Positions 43,769-52,498 of a stretch of 64,000 nucleotides of DNA are shown here, in pieces. Made by a program: the position numbers and the translations under genes. The stretch comes from Marinirhabdus sp963793275. Its GTDB lineage: Bacteria > Bacteroidota > Bacteroidia > Flavobacteriales > Flavobacteriaceae. Location: the NCBI GenBank assembly GCA_963793275.1, contig CAWBZL010000001.1, positions 186,001 through 250,000 on the forward strand, written 5' to 3'. The notes under the pieces are model-generated. The model saw only the letters and a list, made by a program, of their open reading frames with translations. It was not told the origin of the DNA and did not search any database. Each line of letters begins with the position of its first letter. Within the stretch, counting starts at the first letter, position 1.

Positions 43769-46243
43769 TTATTTTTTTCTGCGGAAAATTTTTATAAATC
43801 GATGCAAATACCCGGTTGGTTTTTCTTCTTCGTGATACCCATTACCGTACTTACCGTAACCACCATACCCATAGCCGTAACCATAGCCATACCCGTAGCC
43901 ATATCCATACTTGGCCTTTTCCTGATAGTAGTTTAATACAAAACTGATGTTTTTCACTTCACCACGCTTATATTTTTCGTTTATCATGGACAGCATTCGC
44001 CTTCGGGTATAGTTTTGGCGTACCATATAGATGGTAGCATCTGCGTATTTAAGTAATTCTAACGAATCTGCCACTAAGCCCATAGGAGGGGTATCCAGAA
44101 TAACATAATCGTATTCTTCTTTTAGTTGTTCTATGAGCAATTCCATACGTTCACTCATCAATAATTCTGACGGGTTCGGCGGAATGGGTCCCGAGGTAAT
44201 AATATCTAAATTGGATACTTTGGTTGGCTGCACAATATCGGCGACCGTAGCATCATTCACCAGGAAATTTACCACGCCTCTAGTATTTGTAATTTCAAAA
44301 TCGTCAAAGATCCTGGGTTTCCGAAGATCCAGCCCTACCAAAACAGTCTTTTTCTGGCTTAACGCAAACACCGAAGCTATATTAATAGAAGCAAACGTTT
44401 TTCCCTCCCCACTTACCGAAGAAGTAATAAGTACCGTTTTACAGCCCTCTATCCCTTGTTTTCTGTACAAAAACTGAAGCCCGGAACGCAATCCTCTAAA
44501 TGCTTCTGCAATGGAAGATTTTGATTTGTTAAGTACAGCAAGATTGCCTTCCATGGTACTTTTACCAATGATGCCTAAAATTGGAATTTTGGAGTTACGT
44601 TCCACATCGTTTAAGTGATGCACTTTGGTATCAAAAAATACACGTAAAAACACAAATAAAAACGGAATAATAAGTCCAAAGAGTAATGCCATTACATAAT
44701 TTAATTGTGTATTAGGCCCTATCTTTCCACCACCCGTATCCTTGGCTTCGTCAATTACCTGAACATCGCTTACATTCGCAGCCTTAACCAGATCTGCTTC
44801 TCCTTTTTTTGCTAAGAACAGGTTATACACCCGGTCTGTTAAACTGTACTGTCTTTCTATTTTTAAAAGATCCTGTTGTTCTTTTGGAAGTTTTCTTATT
44901 TGAAATTCCAATGAGTTAAGTTCTCTGTTAATATCCTTAAGCTCCCGGCTTTTTAGCCCTTTGGTTGAAATAATGTTTTCTAACAATACATTCTTAACTG
45001 CATCAATTTGCCTGTCTATATCTAACAAAGGCGTAGCACCTTCTTTATAAGAATATTCTAGGGTGCTCCTGCGTTGTGCAAGGCTAACAATTTGCGAAAC
45101 ACCAGTAGAAATACTTACTTCATTTATTCCTGCCACAGAAGGGGCGGGTACTTCGCGGTAGTCGTTTCGGGTGCGTAAATAATCTTCGAGGGTATTGTAG
45201 TAATTTAGTTCTCTATCCACTCCTTCTTTCCGAACGTCAAGTGCGCTCAGTTTTCCTTTTATTTCAGTACCTTCAGATTCCAGATCAAAAACTGCATTTT
45301 TATCTTTAAAGTCATTCAGCTCCTGTTCCACATCCTTAAGTTCTTTAGACTTTGCCCCCAGACTACTGTCTATAAACTTGATAGTTTTGGTAGCAAAAAG
45401 ATTTTTACGCTCCAGCATATTGTCGCTCAAAACCTGTACGGAGGTATTCAAATAATCGACTATGCGCGCCTTATTATTACCAATTAAGCTCAAGTTTAAA
45501 ACAGAAGAGCCCTGTGTTGCTGGATTAACTGAAACTCTAGAATAAGATTTTACGGCACTATCAAAATTTTTGAAGCTCAAATAATATGGCTTGTTAGGAA
45601 TAACTGTAAGGTCTTCGTTAGGTAAAAAAGTTCCATGAAAATAAGGAGTATTTATAATAGTTCCTATCTTGAAAGAATCTTCAAATAATCCGCCAGGAAC
45701 AAAACGTTGCATTTTTTCCTTCTCACTGTCATAGGTCTGAAACGTTTTATTTCCTTCGGATACTATTTCAGCAGATAAAGTAAAGTTCACAGAATCCTTA
45801 AACACCACCTTAAAAAGCTGCCCTAGCAACTGAGGTTTTGTGGTATCAACTTCAACAAAAAAAGGTGTTTGTTTGTAAGCATCTACTAATTGGTATTTTC
45901 CGTCTCGATTGTAATTCAAATAATATTGCAAACGATCCACTACCTTTTCAGTATGCGTCCGGGATCCTAAAGTAACAACTGCCGTATTTACCTTATCTGT
46001 AGTACCTCCCCAATTAAAGGTTAAACTGGTATTAGCCGTAAAAAACGGATTCTGGTCGTCTTTAATAGTCACCAACGTATCCATACGATACACAGCTAAC
46101 TTTCTAACATTTATATAATACGCAATACCAAAAGCAATTGCCAATGAGATTAGAAACAACGGCCAGTAACTTAAAAGTTTGAACAAAAACCCTTTAAAAT
46201 CAAAATTTATCTGTACCTCGTTTATGTTAAAATCTTCGCTCAT
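43769..46243 (-). CDS. wzc: Polysaccharide co-polymerase and tyrosine autokinase
   Basis: An 824-residue inner-membrane protein joining a Wzz chain-length domain to a BY-kinase. Membrane helices are near 25-45 and 512-535, with a long coiled coil between (SLGAKSKELKDVEQELNDFK). The kinase has Walker A SSVSGEGKTFASIN, Walker A' VLVGLDLRKPRI and Walker B YDYVILDTPPMG. The C-terminal tail, the autophosphorylation site, is a Tyr-Gly tract of eight YG repeats and three more Tyr, then a basic end. It overlaps wza by 1 bp. It controls assembly and export with Wza through cycles of phosphorylation; no separate Wzb phosphatase is seen. Confidence 0.9.
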   Translation of the reverse strand: MSEDFNINEVQINFDFKGFLFKLLSYWPLFLISLAIAFGIAYYINVRKLAVYRMDTLVTIKDDQNPFFTANTSLTFNWGGTTDKVNTAVVTLGSRTHTEKVVDRLQYYLNYNRDGKYQLVDAYKQTPFFVEVDTTKPQLLGQLFKVVFKDSVNFTLSAEIVSEGNKTFQTYDSEKEKMQRFVPGGLFEDSFKIGTIINTPYFHGTFLPNEDLTVIPNKPYYLSFKNFDSAVKSYSRVSVNPATQGSSVLNLSLIGNNKARIVDYLNTSVQVLSDNMLERKNLFATKTIKFIDSSLGAKSKELKDVEQELNDFKDKNAVFDLESEGTEIKGKLSALDVRKEGVDRELNYYNTLEDYLRTRNDYREVPAPSVAGINEVSISTGVSQIVSLAQRRSTLEYSYKEGATPLLDIDRQIDAVKNVLLENIISTKGLKSRELKDINRELNSLEFQIRKLPKEQQDLLKIERQYSLTDRVYNLFLAKKGEADLVKAANVSDVQVIDEAKDTGGGKIGPNTQLNYVMALLFGLIIPFLFVFLRVFFDTKVHHLNDVERNSKIPILGIIGKSTMEGNLAVLNKSKSSIAEAFRGLRSGLQFLYRKQGIEGCKTVLITSSVSGEGKTFASINIASVFALSQKKTVLVGLDLRKPRIFDDFEITNTRGVVNFLVNDATVADIVQPTKVSNLDIITSGPIPPNPSELLMSERMELLIEQLKEEYDYVILDTPPMGLVADSLELLKYADATIYMVRQNYTRRRMLSMINEKYKRGEVKNISFVLNYYQEKAKYGYGYGYGYGYGYGYGGYGKYGNGYHEEEKPTGYLHRFIKIFRRKK
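43835..43909 (-). repeat. Tyr-Gly hexanucleotide tract encoding the Wzc tail
   Basis: These 75 bases encode 25 residues of which 11 are Tyr, mostly as an uninterrupted (YG)8 run. At the DNA level the unit is the hexamer TAYGGN, so the tract is a degenerate microsatellite. Copy number changes would stay in frame and change the number of phosphorylation sites. Confidence 0.85.
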
Positions 46244-47037
46244 TATAGCCTGGTAAATAATAAGTACGTTGTGACCAAAGCGGTAAACACAGTAAGTATG
46301 GTTGTGAATGATTGTAAGCCGGTTGTTCCGGTACCCAGTGTCTTTTGTGGTAATGGGTTTATTAAAATAAGATCGTTAGGTTGTACCCAATAATACGGCG
46401 AGTTCATTGCGCTAATTTTGGTTAGATCTATATGATGCACCTTTTGTCCTGCGGGGTATTGACGGATAATCACAACATTTTTTCGATCACCAGTTGTAGT
46501 AATATCGCCACTATTCGCAATTGCTTCCATAATGGTAATAGCATCTCTATAAATAATTTGTGAGCCAGGCCCACCTATCTCACCATTTATGGTATACCGT
46601 ATTCCTGCTAGTTTTACGGTAATAAAAAGCTCGGCTTCTGGTTTAAAATATTCGTCTGTAAGCTGCTTCTCTATTTTTTCCCGTATTTCATCTACGGTTA
46701 GTCCAAGTACAGAAACCTCTCCAAGCTTAGGAATTCTAATATTTCCGTGAGGATCTACGACAAAACCATCATAATACAAACGTTCCTCACCTGTTGCATT
46801 GGGGTTCGTTTCTCCGGTAGGGTTAAAGGTGCTAACAAACTCGGGATCTAAAGCTTTTCCACGAATACTCAACAGGTCGTTCACCTGCACACGATACGGC
46901 TCCTGTTTCTTCTGTAACGTATACAAACTATCCACAGTATTTTCATCTTCCTGGAGATACACCAACTGTTTGGTAGAGATACACGAAGTAAAGCCTAAGG
47001 TAATTACAAGCAGTAAAAACAGGTACTTACAGTTCAT
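46243..47037 (-). CDS. wza: Polysaccharide export outer-membrane lipoprotein
   Basis: A 264-residue Wza-family protein. The N-terminus has a lipobox with Cys19 (LGFTSC), so it should be lipidated. The poly-export domain begins YRVQVNDLLSIRGKALDPE, followed by DPHGNIRIPKLGEVSVLGLT and the SLBB domain AGIRYTINGEIGGPGS with AITIMEAIANSGDITTTGDR. The C-terminus is a hydrophobic helix (TTILTVFTALVTTYLLF) that would cross the outer membrane. It is shorter than E. coli Wza, as usual in Bacteroidota. First gene of the 39-gene block, with a promoter 21 bp upstream. Confidence 0.9.
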   Translation of the reverse strand: MNCKYLFLLLVITLGFTSCISTKQLVYLQEDENTVDSLYTLQKKQEPYRVQVNDLLSIRGKALDPEFVSTFNPTGETNPNATGEERLYYDGFVVDPHGNIRIPKLGEVSVLGLTVDEIREKIEKQLTDEYFKPEAELFITVKLAGIRYTINGEIGGPGSQIIYRDAITIMEAIANSGDITTTGDRKNVVIIRQYPAGQKVHHIDLTKISAMNSPYYWVQPNDLILINPLPQKTLGTGTTGLQSFTTILTVFTALVTTYLLFTRL

Positions 47038-47057
47038 AGCGTAGGGTTGTATTGCGA

Positions 47058-47065
47058 CAAATATA
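47058..47065 (-). promoter_or_regulatory. Putative promoter -7 element of the EPS operon
   Basis: On the minus strand the site reads TATATTTG, a perfect match to the Bacteroidota -7 consensus TAnnTTTG, 20 bp upstream of the wza start. With a 19-bp spacer the upstream element is TTTC rather than TTTG. This is the only promoter-like site in the 86-bp divergent gap before the 41.5-kb block, so it should drive the whole unit unless internal promoters take over. Confidence 0.55.
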
Positions 47066-47141
47066 AACCAACCATCACAATAATGAAAGGTATTTTACGG
47101 GTTCTGAATAAAAACACCTTATTTTGCAAAAAATTGTATAC

Positions 47142-49010
47142 GTGAATTATCTTTCGGTAGAAAATATTGCAAAATCATTTGGCGAGCGCGTCCTCTTTTC
47201 TGAAATTTCCTTTGGGATTAATGAAGGACAAAAAATAGGCTTTGTCGCTAAAAACGGAACAGGAAAAACGTCTCTGCTCAACATGCTCTCCGGAGAAGAT
47301 GTTCCGGATAAAGGGGAAATAGTCTTCAGAAAAAACCTGAAAACAGCATTCCTTTCCCAGGAGCCCAACCTGAACCCGGAGCGAACTATTGAGGAGACCA
47401 TCCTGGCGTCGGACAATCCAATTCTGGATGTAATATCGCGCTACGAGAAAGCCCTTAAAAATCCTAACGAAACCGAAATATACCAGGCAGCTTTCGATGC
47501 CATGGACGCCAATAACGCCTGGGATTTTGAAACCCGATACACACAAATTCTTCACAAACTAAAACTGGAAGATCTCTCCATAAAAGTAAGCAGTCTCTCC
47601 GGAGGTCAAAAAAAGAGACTGGCATTAGCTTCGGCATTATTGCAAAATCCAGATTTGCTAATTATGGATGAACCCACCAACCACCTGGATCTGGAAATGA
47701 TAGAATGGCTGGAACAACTCTTCGCCAAAGAAAATTTTACCATTTTTATGGTCACACACGACCGGTATTTCCTAGAACGCGTGTGTAACGAAATTGTAGA
47801 ACTGGACGAAGGACAACTCTACACCTACAAAGGAAACTACAGCTATTATCTGGAAAAAAGAGACGCCCGTATCGAGACGCAAGCCACCGAAACCGGCAAA
47901 GCAAAACAACTCTACAAAAAAGAACTGGACTGGATGCGTCGCCAACCCAAAGCACGAACCACAAAAAGTAAAAGCCGGATAGACGATTTTACCGAAATAA
48001 AGCAACGCGCCCACCAACGCCGTAACGACCAGGAAGTAGAACTGGAACTTAACATGGAACGTTTAGGCACCAAAATAGTGGAGCTTCATAACGTTTCCAA
48101 AAGCTACGGTGACAAAGCCCTTTTTACTAATATTGACTATAATTTCCAAAAAGGAGAACGCGTCGGTATCATTGGAAAAAACGGGACAGGAAAATCTACC
48201 TTTCTCAATATGCTTACAGGCCAAGTACAGCCGGACACGGGGAAAGTAGTGATTGGGGATACCGTTCATTTTGGCTACTATACTCAAAAGGGAATTACTA
48301 TTAAGCCCGGTCAAAAAGTAATAGATGTAGTTCGGGAATTTGGGGATTACATTCCATTGAAGAAGGGAAGACAAATATCTGCAGGGCAATTGCTGGAGCG
48401 CTTTTTATTTGACCGTAAAAAACAATACGATTTTGTAGAGAAGCTAAGCGGTGGGGAACGAAAACGCTTGTATTTATGCACCGTCCTCATTAAAAATCCC
48501 AACTTTCTAATTCTGGATGAACCTACAAACGATCTGGATATTGTAACACTTAATGTCCTGGAAAGTTTCTTATTGGATTTTCCTGGCTGTTTACTCGTGG
48601 TATCTCACGACCGTTATTTTATGGACAAAATTGTAGATCACTTATTTGTATTTAAAGGCGAAGGTGAAATTCAGGATTTTCCCGGTAATTATAGTGATTA
48701 CCGAATTTATGAAGACAGCGCACCTTCAGAAAGTAAAAACCCGGCAACCGATAGTAAACCGAAAAACGACTGGAAAAAAGACCAGTCCAAACCGCAACTA
48801 AGTTATAACGAACAAAAAGAACACGGCCGCCTGGTAAATGAAATAGCCAAACTGGAAAAGAAACGCGAAGACCTTCAGAATAAATTTGCAACCGAAGGCT
48901 GGGACGGTGAAGAAATAGACAAACAATCTAAAATCCTACAGGAAATTATAGACGAAATTGAAGAAAAAGAAATGCGATGGTTTGAGCTAAGTGAGAAACT
49001 GGAAAACTAA
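47142..49010 (+). CDS. ABC-F family ATP-binding protein
   Basis: A 622-residue soluble protein with two ABC ATPase domains and no membrane part. Domain 1: Walker A VAKNGTGKTSLLNML, signature LSGGQKKRLALAS, Walker B LLIMDEPTNHLD. Domain 2: IIGKNGTGKSTFLNML, LSGGERKRLYLCTV, FLILDEPTNDLD. The linker is the ABC-F interdomain helix (about 230-300) and the C-terminus is a charged coiled coil (AKLEKKREDLQNKF). ABC-F proteins act on the ribosome. The start GTG at 47142 gives MNYLSVENIAKSFGE; a TTG six codons upstream is open but non-conserved. Closest to the Uup/YheS-like groups. Confidence 0.87.
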   Translation: MNYLSVENIAKSFGERVLFSEISFGINEGQKIGFVAKNGTGKTSLLNMLSGEDVPDKGEIVFRKNLKTAFLSQEPNLNPERTIEETILASDNPILDVISRYEKALKNPNETEIYQAAFDAMDANNAWDFETRYTQILHKLKLEDLSIKVSSLSGGQKKRLALASALLQNPDLLIMDEPTNHLDLEMIEWLEQLFAKENFTIFMVTHDRYFLERVCNEIVELDEGQLYTYKGNYSYYLEKRDARIETQATETGKAKQLYKKELDWMRRQPKARTTKSKSRIDDFTEIKQRAHQRRNDQEVELELNMERLGTKIVELHNVSKSYGDKALFTNIDYNFQKGERVGIIGKNGTGKSTFLNMLTGQVQPDTGKVVIGDTVHFGYYTQKGITIKPGQKVIDVVREFGDYIPLKKGRQISAGQLLERFLFDRKKQYDFVEKLSGGERKRLYLCTVLIKNPNFLILDEPTNDLDIVTLNVLESFLLDFPGCLLVVSHDRYFMDKIVDHLFVFKGEGEIQDFPGNYSDYRIYEDSAPSESKNPATDSKPKNDWKKDQSKPQLSYNEQKEHGRLVNEIAKLEKKREDLQNKFATEGWDGEEIDKQSKILQEIIDEIEEKEMRWFELSEKLEN

Positions 49011-49102
49011 GTTTATAAGTTGAGTGTTGCGACGTTGTTATATTATTTAAAAGTTTAGTACTGCACGTCTAAATACCTCAACACTGAACGCCTCAACGAT
49101 TT

Positions 49103-49876
49103 ATGGTATACCAAATTAGCAAATACCTAACCTTCCTCCTACACTCCACGAACCAACACGGAGTACATTCCCCTTTTGTGTATGATCTGGTGACCAAATG
49201 TTTTTATGACAAACAGCAGTATCCCGCCTACAAAATATTAGAAACGCATAGAAACTTATTACTTTCAGATACTGCCAGCATTACTGTTACCGATTATGGT
49301 GCCGGTTCCCGTGTATTTAAAAGCGACCAACGCGCTGTGAGTGAAATTGCCAAAAATGCGGGGATCTCAGTAAAAAGACAGCAATTATTGTTCAGATTGG
49401 CTCAGTATTTTAAACCCACGCAAGTGTTAGAACTGGGAACCTCTTTAGGAATGGGGACAATGGCACTGGCCCTGGGCGCGCCTTCGGTAAAGATATTTTC
49501 AGTAGAAGGGTGTAGTGCTACTTCGGCAACTGCGAAAAGGTATTTTAAGGAATTCGGAATAAAAAATAGTACTTGTAGTACGCAAACTTTTGAAACTTTT
49601 TTTCAGCAAAATAAAACTGAAAATTTTGACTTTGTGTATATTGATGGAAACCACAGCAAGGAAGCCACGCTCAACTATTTTAAAATTTTATTGAAACATA
49701 TTCATAACGACACTATGTTACTATTTGACGATATTTACTGGAGTACGCAAATGACCGAAGCCTGGCAGGAAATTATTGCGCAGCCTACGGTTACGGTAAG
49801 CATCGATACCTTTCAGTGGGGAATGGTCTTTTTCAGAAAAGAGCAACCCAAAGAGCATTTTGTAATTAGAACATAG
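49103..49876 (+). CDS. Class I SAM-dependent methyltransferase (O-methyltransferase-like)
   Basis: A 257-residue protein starting MVYQISKYLTFLLHSTNQHG, with VHSPFVYDLVTKCFY in the N-terminal region typical of a Bacteroidota methyltransferase group. The SAM site is VLELGTSLGMGTMALALG, followed by IFSVEGCSATSATAKRYF and FDFVYIDGNHSKEATLNYF, then TMLLFDDIYWSTQMTEAW. The acidic IDGNH and FDD residues resemble catechol-type O-methyltransferases. The substrate is not known. It lies 92 bp after the ABC-F gene on the same strand. Confidence 0.8.
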   Translation: MVYQISKYLTFLLHSTNQHGVHSPFVYDLVTKCFYDKQQYPAYKILETHRNLLLSDTASITVTDYGAGSRVFKSDQRAVSEIAKNAGISVKRQQLLFRLAQYFKPTQVLELGTSLGMGTMALALGAPSVKIFSVEGCSATSATAKRYFKEFGIKNSTCSTQTFETFFQQNKTENFDFVYIDGNHSKEATLNYFKILLKHIHNDTMLLFDDIYWSTQMTEAWQEIIAQPTVTVSIDTFQWGMVFFRKEQPKEHFVIRT

Positions 49877-50034
49877 TTTTTTTTGCTATGCATGAATGCG
49901 AAAAATTCTAAATCGATCAAATCCATCCAACTCCTCAACTTCTTTACTCGTAAACTTCTCAACCCCCTTTTGTAACATCTTCCCTACCTTTGCGTCTTAT
50001 GAGCCGTACACCAACCTAAAAATTAATGTAGTCT

Positions 50035-50721
50035 ATGAGTCTTGTCATAAAAATTAGAAATATTATCCGTGATTTCCCTTTAGGACAGGAAATTGTACAC
50101 GTTTTAAAAGGCATAGATCTGGATATTGAAAGAGGAGATTATGTGGCACTCATGGGACCATCAGGTTCTGGAAAGTCTACCTTAATGAACCTTTTAGGAT
50201 GTTTAGACACCCCTACATTGGGCTCCTACGAGCTAAACGGAACCGATGTGAGCAACCTAAGCGACGATCAGCTGGCCGAAATACGTAACAAAGAAATAGG
50301 CTTTGTTTTCCAAACATTTAACTTACTTCCAAGAACAACTGCGCTGGAAAATGTTGCACTCCCTATGGTGTATGCAGGCGCCTCCAAAGCAGAACGAACT
50401 GCCAGAGCCGAAGAGGTTTTAAAAAATGTTGGTCTGGGAGACAGAATGGACCACCGTCCCAACCAGCTTTCAGGAGGGCAAAGACAACGTGTGGCCGTGG
50501 GAAGAGCCCTGGTAAACAAACCCTCTATTATTCTGGCAGATGAGCCAACAGGGAATCTGGATAGTAAAACTTCAGTAGAGATCATGAAATTGTTTGACGA
50601 TATTCACGCTGCAGGAAACACCGTAATTATAGTAACCCACGAAGAAGAAATAGCCGAACACGCCCACAGAGTAATTAGACTTAGAGACGGCGTTGTGGAG
50701 ACAGATGTGAGAAATAAGTAA
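50035..50721 (+). CDS. MacB/LolD-type ABC transporter ATPase
   Basis: A 228-residue ATPase of the LolD/MacB group: Walker A MGPSGSGKSTLMNLLGC, Q-loop FQTFNLLPRTTALENV, signature LSGGQRQRVAVGRAL, Walker B IILADEPTGNLD and VTHEEEIAEHA with the switch His. The short DxPTxGSY segment after Walker A is typical. No permease gene is next to it in the window, so the partner is elsewhere. Such systems extract lipoproteins or export peptides. The gene is preceded by 158 bp with a short pyrimidine-rich stretch. Confidence 0.87.
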   Translation: MSLVIKIRNIIRDFPLGQEIVHVLKGIDLDIERGDYVALMGPSGSGKSTLMNLLGCLDTPTLGSYELNGTDVSNLSDDQLAEIRNKEIGFVFQTFNLLPRTTALENVALPMVYAGASKAERTARAEEVLKNVGLGDRMDHRPNQLSGGQRQRVAVGRALVNKPSIILADEPTGNLDSKTSVEIMKLFDDIHAAGNTVIIVTHEEEIAEHAHRVIRLRDGVVETDVRNK

Positions 50722-51030
50722 ATAGACGGTAGTACGCAGTTAAAATTGCTGGAGCGATACGGGCTGCTTCGCTCGTCCCCCGCAAGGCTTCGATAATTTT
50801 TAAAGTGACTCACTCGCTTTAAGTTCATTTAACTTTTTTTTCGCTTCAAAACACTCAGCCATCTTAGGTTTTCAGATTCATTAACCATCTTTATACATTA
50901 AATAAAATAGCTTTTCAAAGGGACCTGAGTTATTTTGAAGGGTGGCAGTCTGTTTAAATTCAGAATAATTATTCTTTCAAAATTGTAACGAAGGTTGGAA
51001 TTTGGAGCTTGAAATTTGTAATTTAGCATC
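50722..51030. other. Intergenic region, 309 bp without a gene
   Basis: I see no coding frame and no RNA gene here. A weak hairpin (TTAAAGTGA at 50800-50808 and TCGCTTTAA at 50814-50822, one G-U pair, 5-base loop) followed within 20 bases by a T run could end the LolD-like transcript. Upstream of it is a GC-richer patch (50751-50790) unlike the surroundings. Confidence 0.4.
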
Positions 51031-51222
51031 ATGTTCGCAATAAATTTCTACGACCCTTACATTGTTATTTTCGGCCTTTTAATTCTGGCAGTGCTGGTAT
51101 TTTACTGGAATAAGAAAAACACCCGCAACAATCGTGATCGCAGACAGCGTAACTTTAAAAGCAGTTATATGGAGCGGAAACGAGAACGGGAGGAAAAGGA
51201 AAAGAATGATACTAATCACTAA
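51031..51222 (+). CDS. Small single-pass membrane protein, unknown function
   Basis: A 63-residue protein with one hydrophobic helix (YIVIFGLLILAVLVFYW, about 10-26) and a strongly charged, basic C-terminal tail (NRDRRQRNFKSSYMERKRER). No family is recognised. It starts with ATG 96 bp before the cobalamin adenosyltransferase gene and may be co-transcribed with it. The layout is that of small membrane adaptor proteins, but nothing shows a partner. Coding status rests on the clear start, the helix and the position. Confidence 0.6.
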   Translation: MFAINFYDPYIVIFGLLILAVLVFYWNKKNTRNNRDRRQRNFKSSYMERKREREEKEKNDTNH

Positions 51223-51317
51223 ATAAGATGCTTCCATAAAATTTTGAATTTATTCTGTTTACCTATAAATTCAAAATCACCCAGCGACCTAAAATCCTGA
51301 ATTTCAAATAAAAAAAT

Positions 51318-51890
51318 ATGAAAATTTATACCAAGACCGGAGATAAAGGAACTACTGCACTCTTTGGTGGAACGCGCGTACCCAAACACCACATTCGTAT
51401 TGACAGCTACGGAACGGTAGATGAACTAAACAGTCACATCGGTCTCATACGTGACCAGGAACTTGATCCACGCAGCAAGGAAATTTTAATCCACATACAG
51501 GACAGATTGTTTACCGTAGGAGCAATTTTGGCTACAGACCCGGAAAAAGCTACTCTTAAAAGTGGCAAAGAGCGGTTAAACATCCCTAAAATTTCAGAAG
51601 AGAACATTACACTGCTCGAAACCGAAATGGACACAATGAACGACTCTCTCCCGCAAATGACGCACTTTGTGTTACCAGGCGGGCACCCTATCGTGTCATA
51701 TTGTCACATTGCGCGTTGTGTTTGCCGTCGTGCCGAACGTCTGGCAACACTGCTACACGAACAGGAACCCACAGATGAGCTTGTTTTAAAATACCTCAAC
51801 CGACTTTCTGACTACCTGTTTGTGCTGGCACGGAAGTTGTCTAAAGATTTGCAAGCAGATGAAGTAAAGTGGATACCGGAAAAACTGTGA
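51318..51890 (+). CDS. Cob(I)alamin adenosyltransferase, PduO type
   Basis: A 190-residue enzyme that adds the adenosyl group of ATP to reduced cobalamin, making adenosylcobalamin. It begins with the family signature MKIYTKTGDKGTTALFGGTR (TKTGDKG binds ATP phosphates), has IDSYGTVDELNSHIGL, CRRAERLATLL with the ATP-contacting RRAER, and LNRLSDYLFVLAR near the end. The length is normal. Its product is the cofactor of methylmalonyl-CoA mutase, whose helper MeaB is encoded at 62066. The mutase genes are not in the window. Confidence 0.9.
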   Translation: MKIYTKTGDKGTTALFGGTRVPKHHIRIDSYGTVDELNSHIGLIRDQELDPRSKEILIHIQDRLFTVGAILATDPEKATLKSGKERLNIPKISEENITLLETEMDTMNDSLPQMTHFVLPGGHPIVSYCHIARCVCRRAERLATLLHEQEPTDELVLKYLNRLSDYLFVLARKLSKDLQADEVKWIPEKL

Positions 51891-52039
51891 ACGAGTTTCA
51901 AAATTTTTTAAACTGGAAATGTGCTAAATAACTAATAAACCAACTTACAAACCAGCTATTTTAGCAATTGCACAACCCTCTAATAATCAAACGCTTAAAA
52001 ACGTTCTTTCAAATAATGCATAAATAATTGCTTTTTTCC

Positions 52040-52069
52040 TTGACTATTTGGTCTAAAAAATTATTTTTG
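52040..52069 (+). promoter_or_regulatory. Bacteroidota-type promoter for the DUF2795-like gene
   Basis: TTG at 52040-52042 and TATTTTTG at 52062-52069 are separated by exactly 19 bp and match the -33 and -7 (TAnnTTTG) consensus. The start codon of the gene follows 23 bp after the -7 element. It is the best complete promoter match I found in the window. Confidence 0.65.
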
Positions 52070-52092
52070 CACAAAATTAAATACAACGTACT

Positions 52093-52314
52093 ATGTACTG
52101 GACTTTAGAATTAGCATCCTATTTAAGTGATGCACCCTGGCCGGCAACCAAAGACGAACTAATAGATTATGCTATTAGAACCGGAGCCCCATTAGAAGTT
52201 GTTGAAAACCTTCAAGCTATTGAAGATGAAGGTGACAGCTACGACTCTATCGAAGAAATTTGGCCAGATTACCCCACAGACGATGATTACCTGTGGAACG
52301 AAGATGAATATTAA
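52093..52314 (+). CDS. DUF2795-like small acidic protein
   Basis: A 73-residue acidic protein: MYWTLELASYLSDAPWPATK, then ELIDYAIRTGAPLEVVENLQ and a tail rich in Asp, Glu and Tyr (YPTDDDYLWNEDEY). The central helical segment (LIDYAIRTGAPLEVVENL) resembles the DUF2795 domain. Function unknown; it is widely conserved in Flavobacteriia as a monocistronic gene, and here it has its own promoter (52040) and terminator (52345), in keeping with that. High expression is likely from these signals. Confidence 0.72.
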   Translation: MYWTLELASYLSDAPWPATKDELIDYAIRTGAPLEVVENLQAIEDEGDSYDSIEEIWPDYPTDDDYLWNEDEY

Positions 52315-52344
52315 CATACTGCCTGGCAGTAACTAACATACTTT

Positions 52345-52373
52345 AAAGTCTCAATGCTATTGAGGCTTTTTTT
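52345..52373 (+). terminator. Rho-independent terminator after the DUF2795-like gene
   Basis: An 11-bp stem (52345-52355 with 52359-52369, one G-U pair) with loop GCT is followed by a run of seven T to 52373. It lies 30 bp after the stop codon. Confidence 0.8.
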
Positions 52374-52498
52374 ATGGGTAAAACCGAGAATACAAAACAG
52401 TTAAACCCCTTGTGAATGTGGTTTTTTAACCTTTTTTTTGTATACTATTTTCAGAGGAACATTTCCTTTGAAATTGCCCCTTAAACCGAACTATAATT

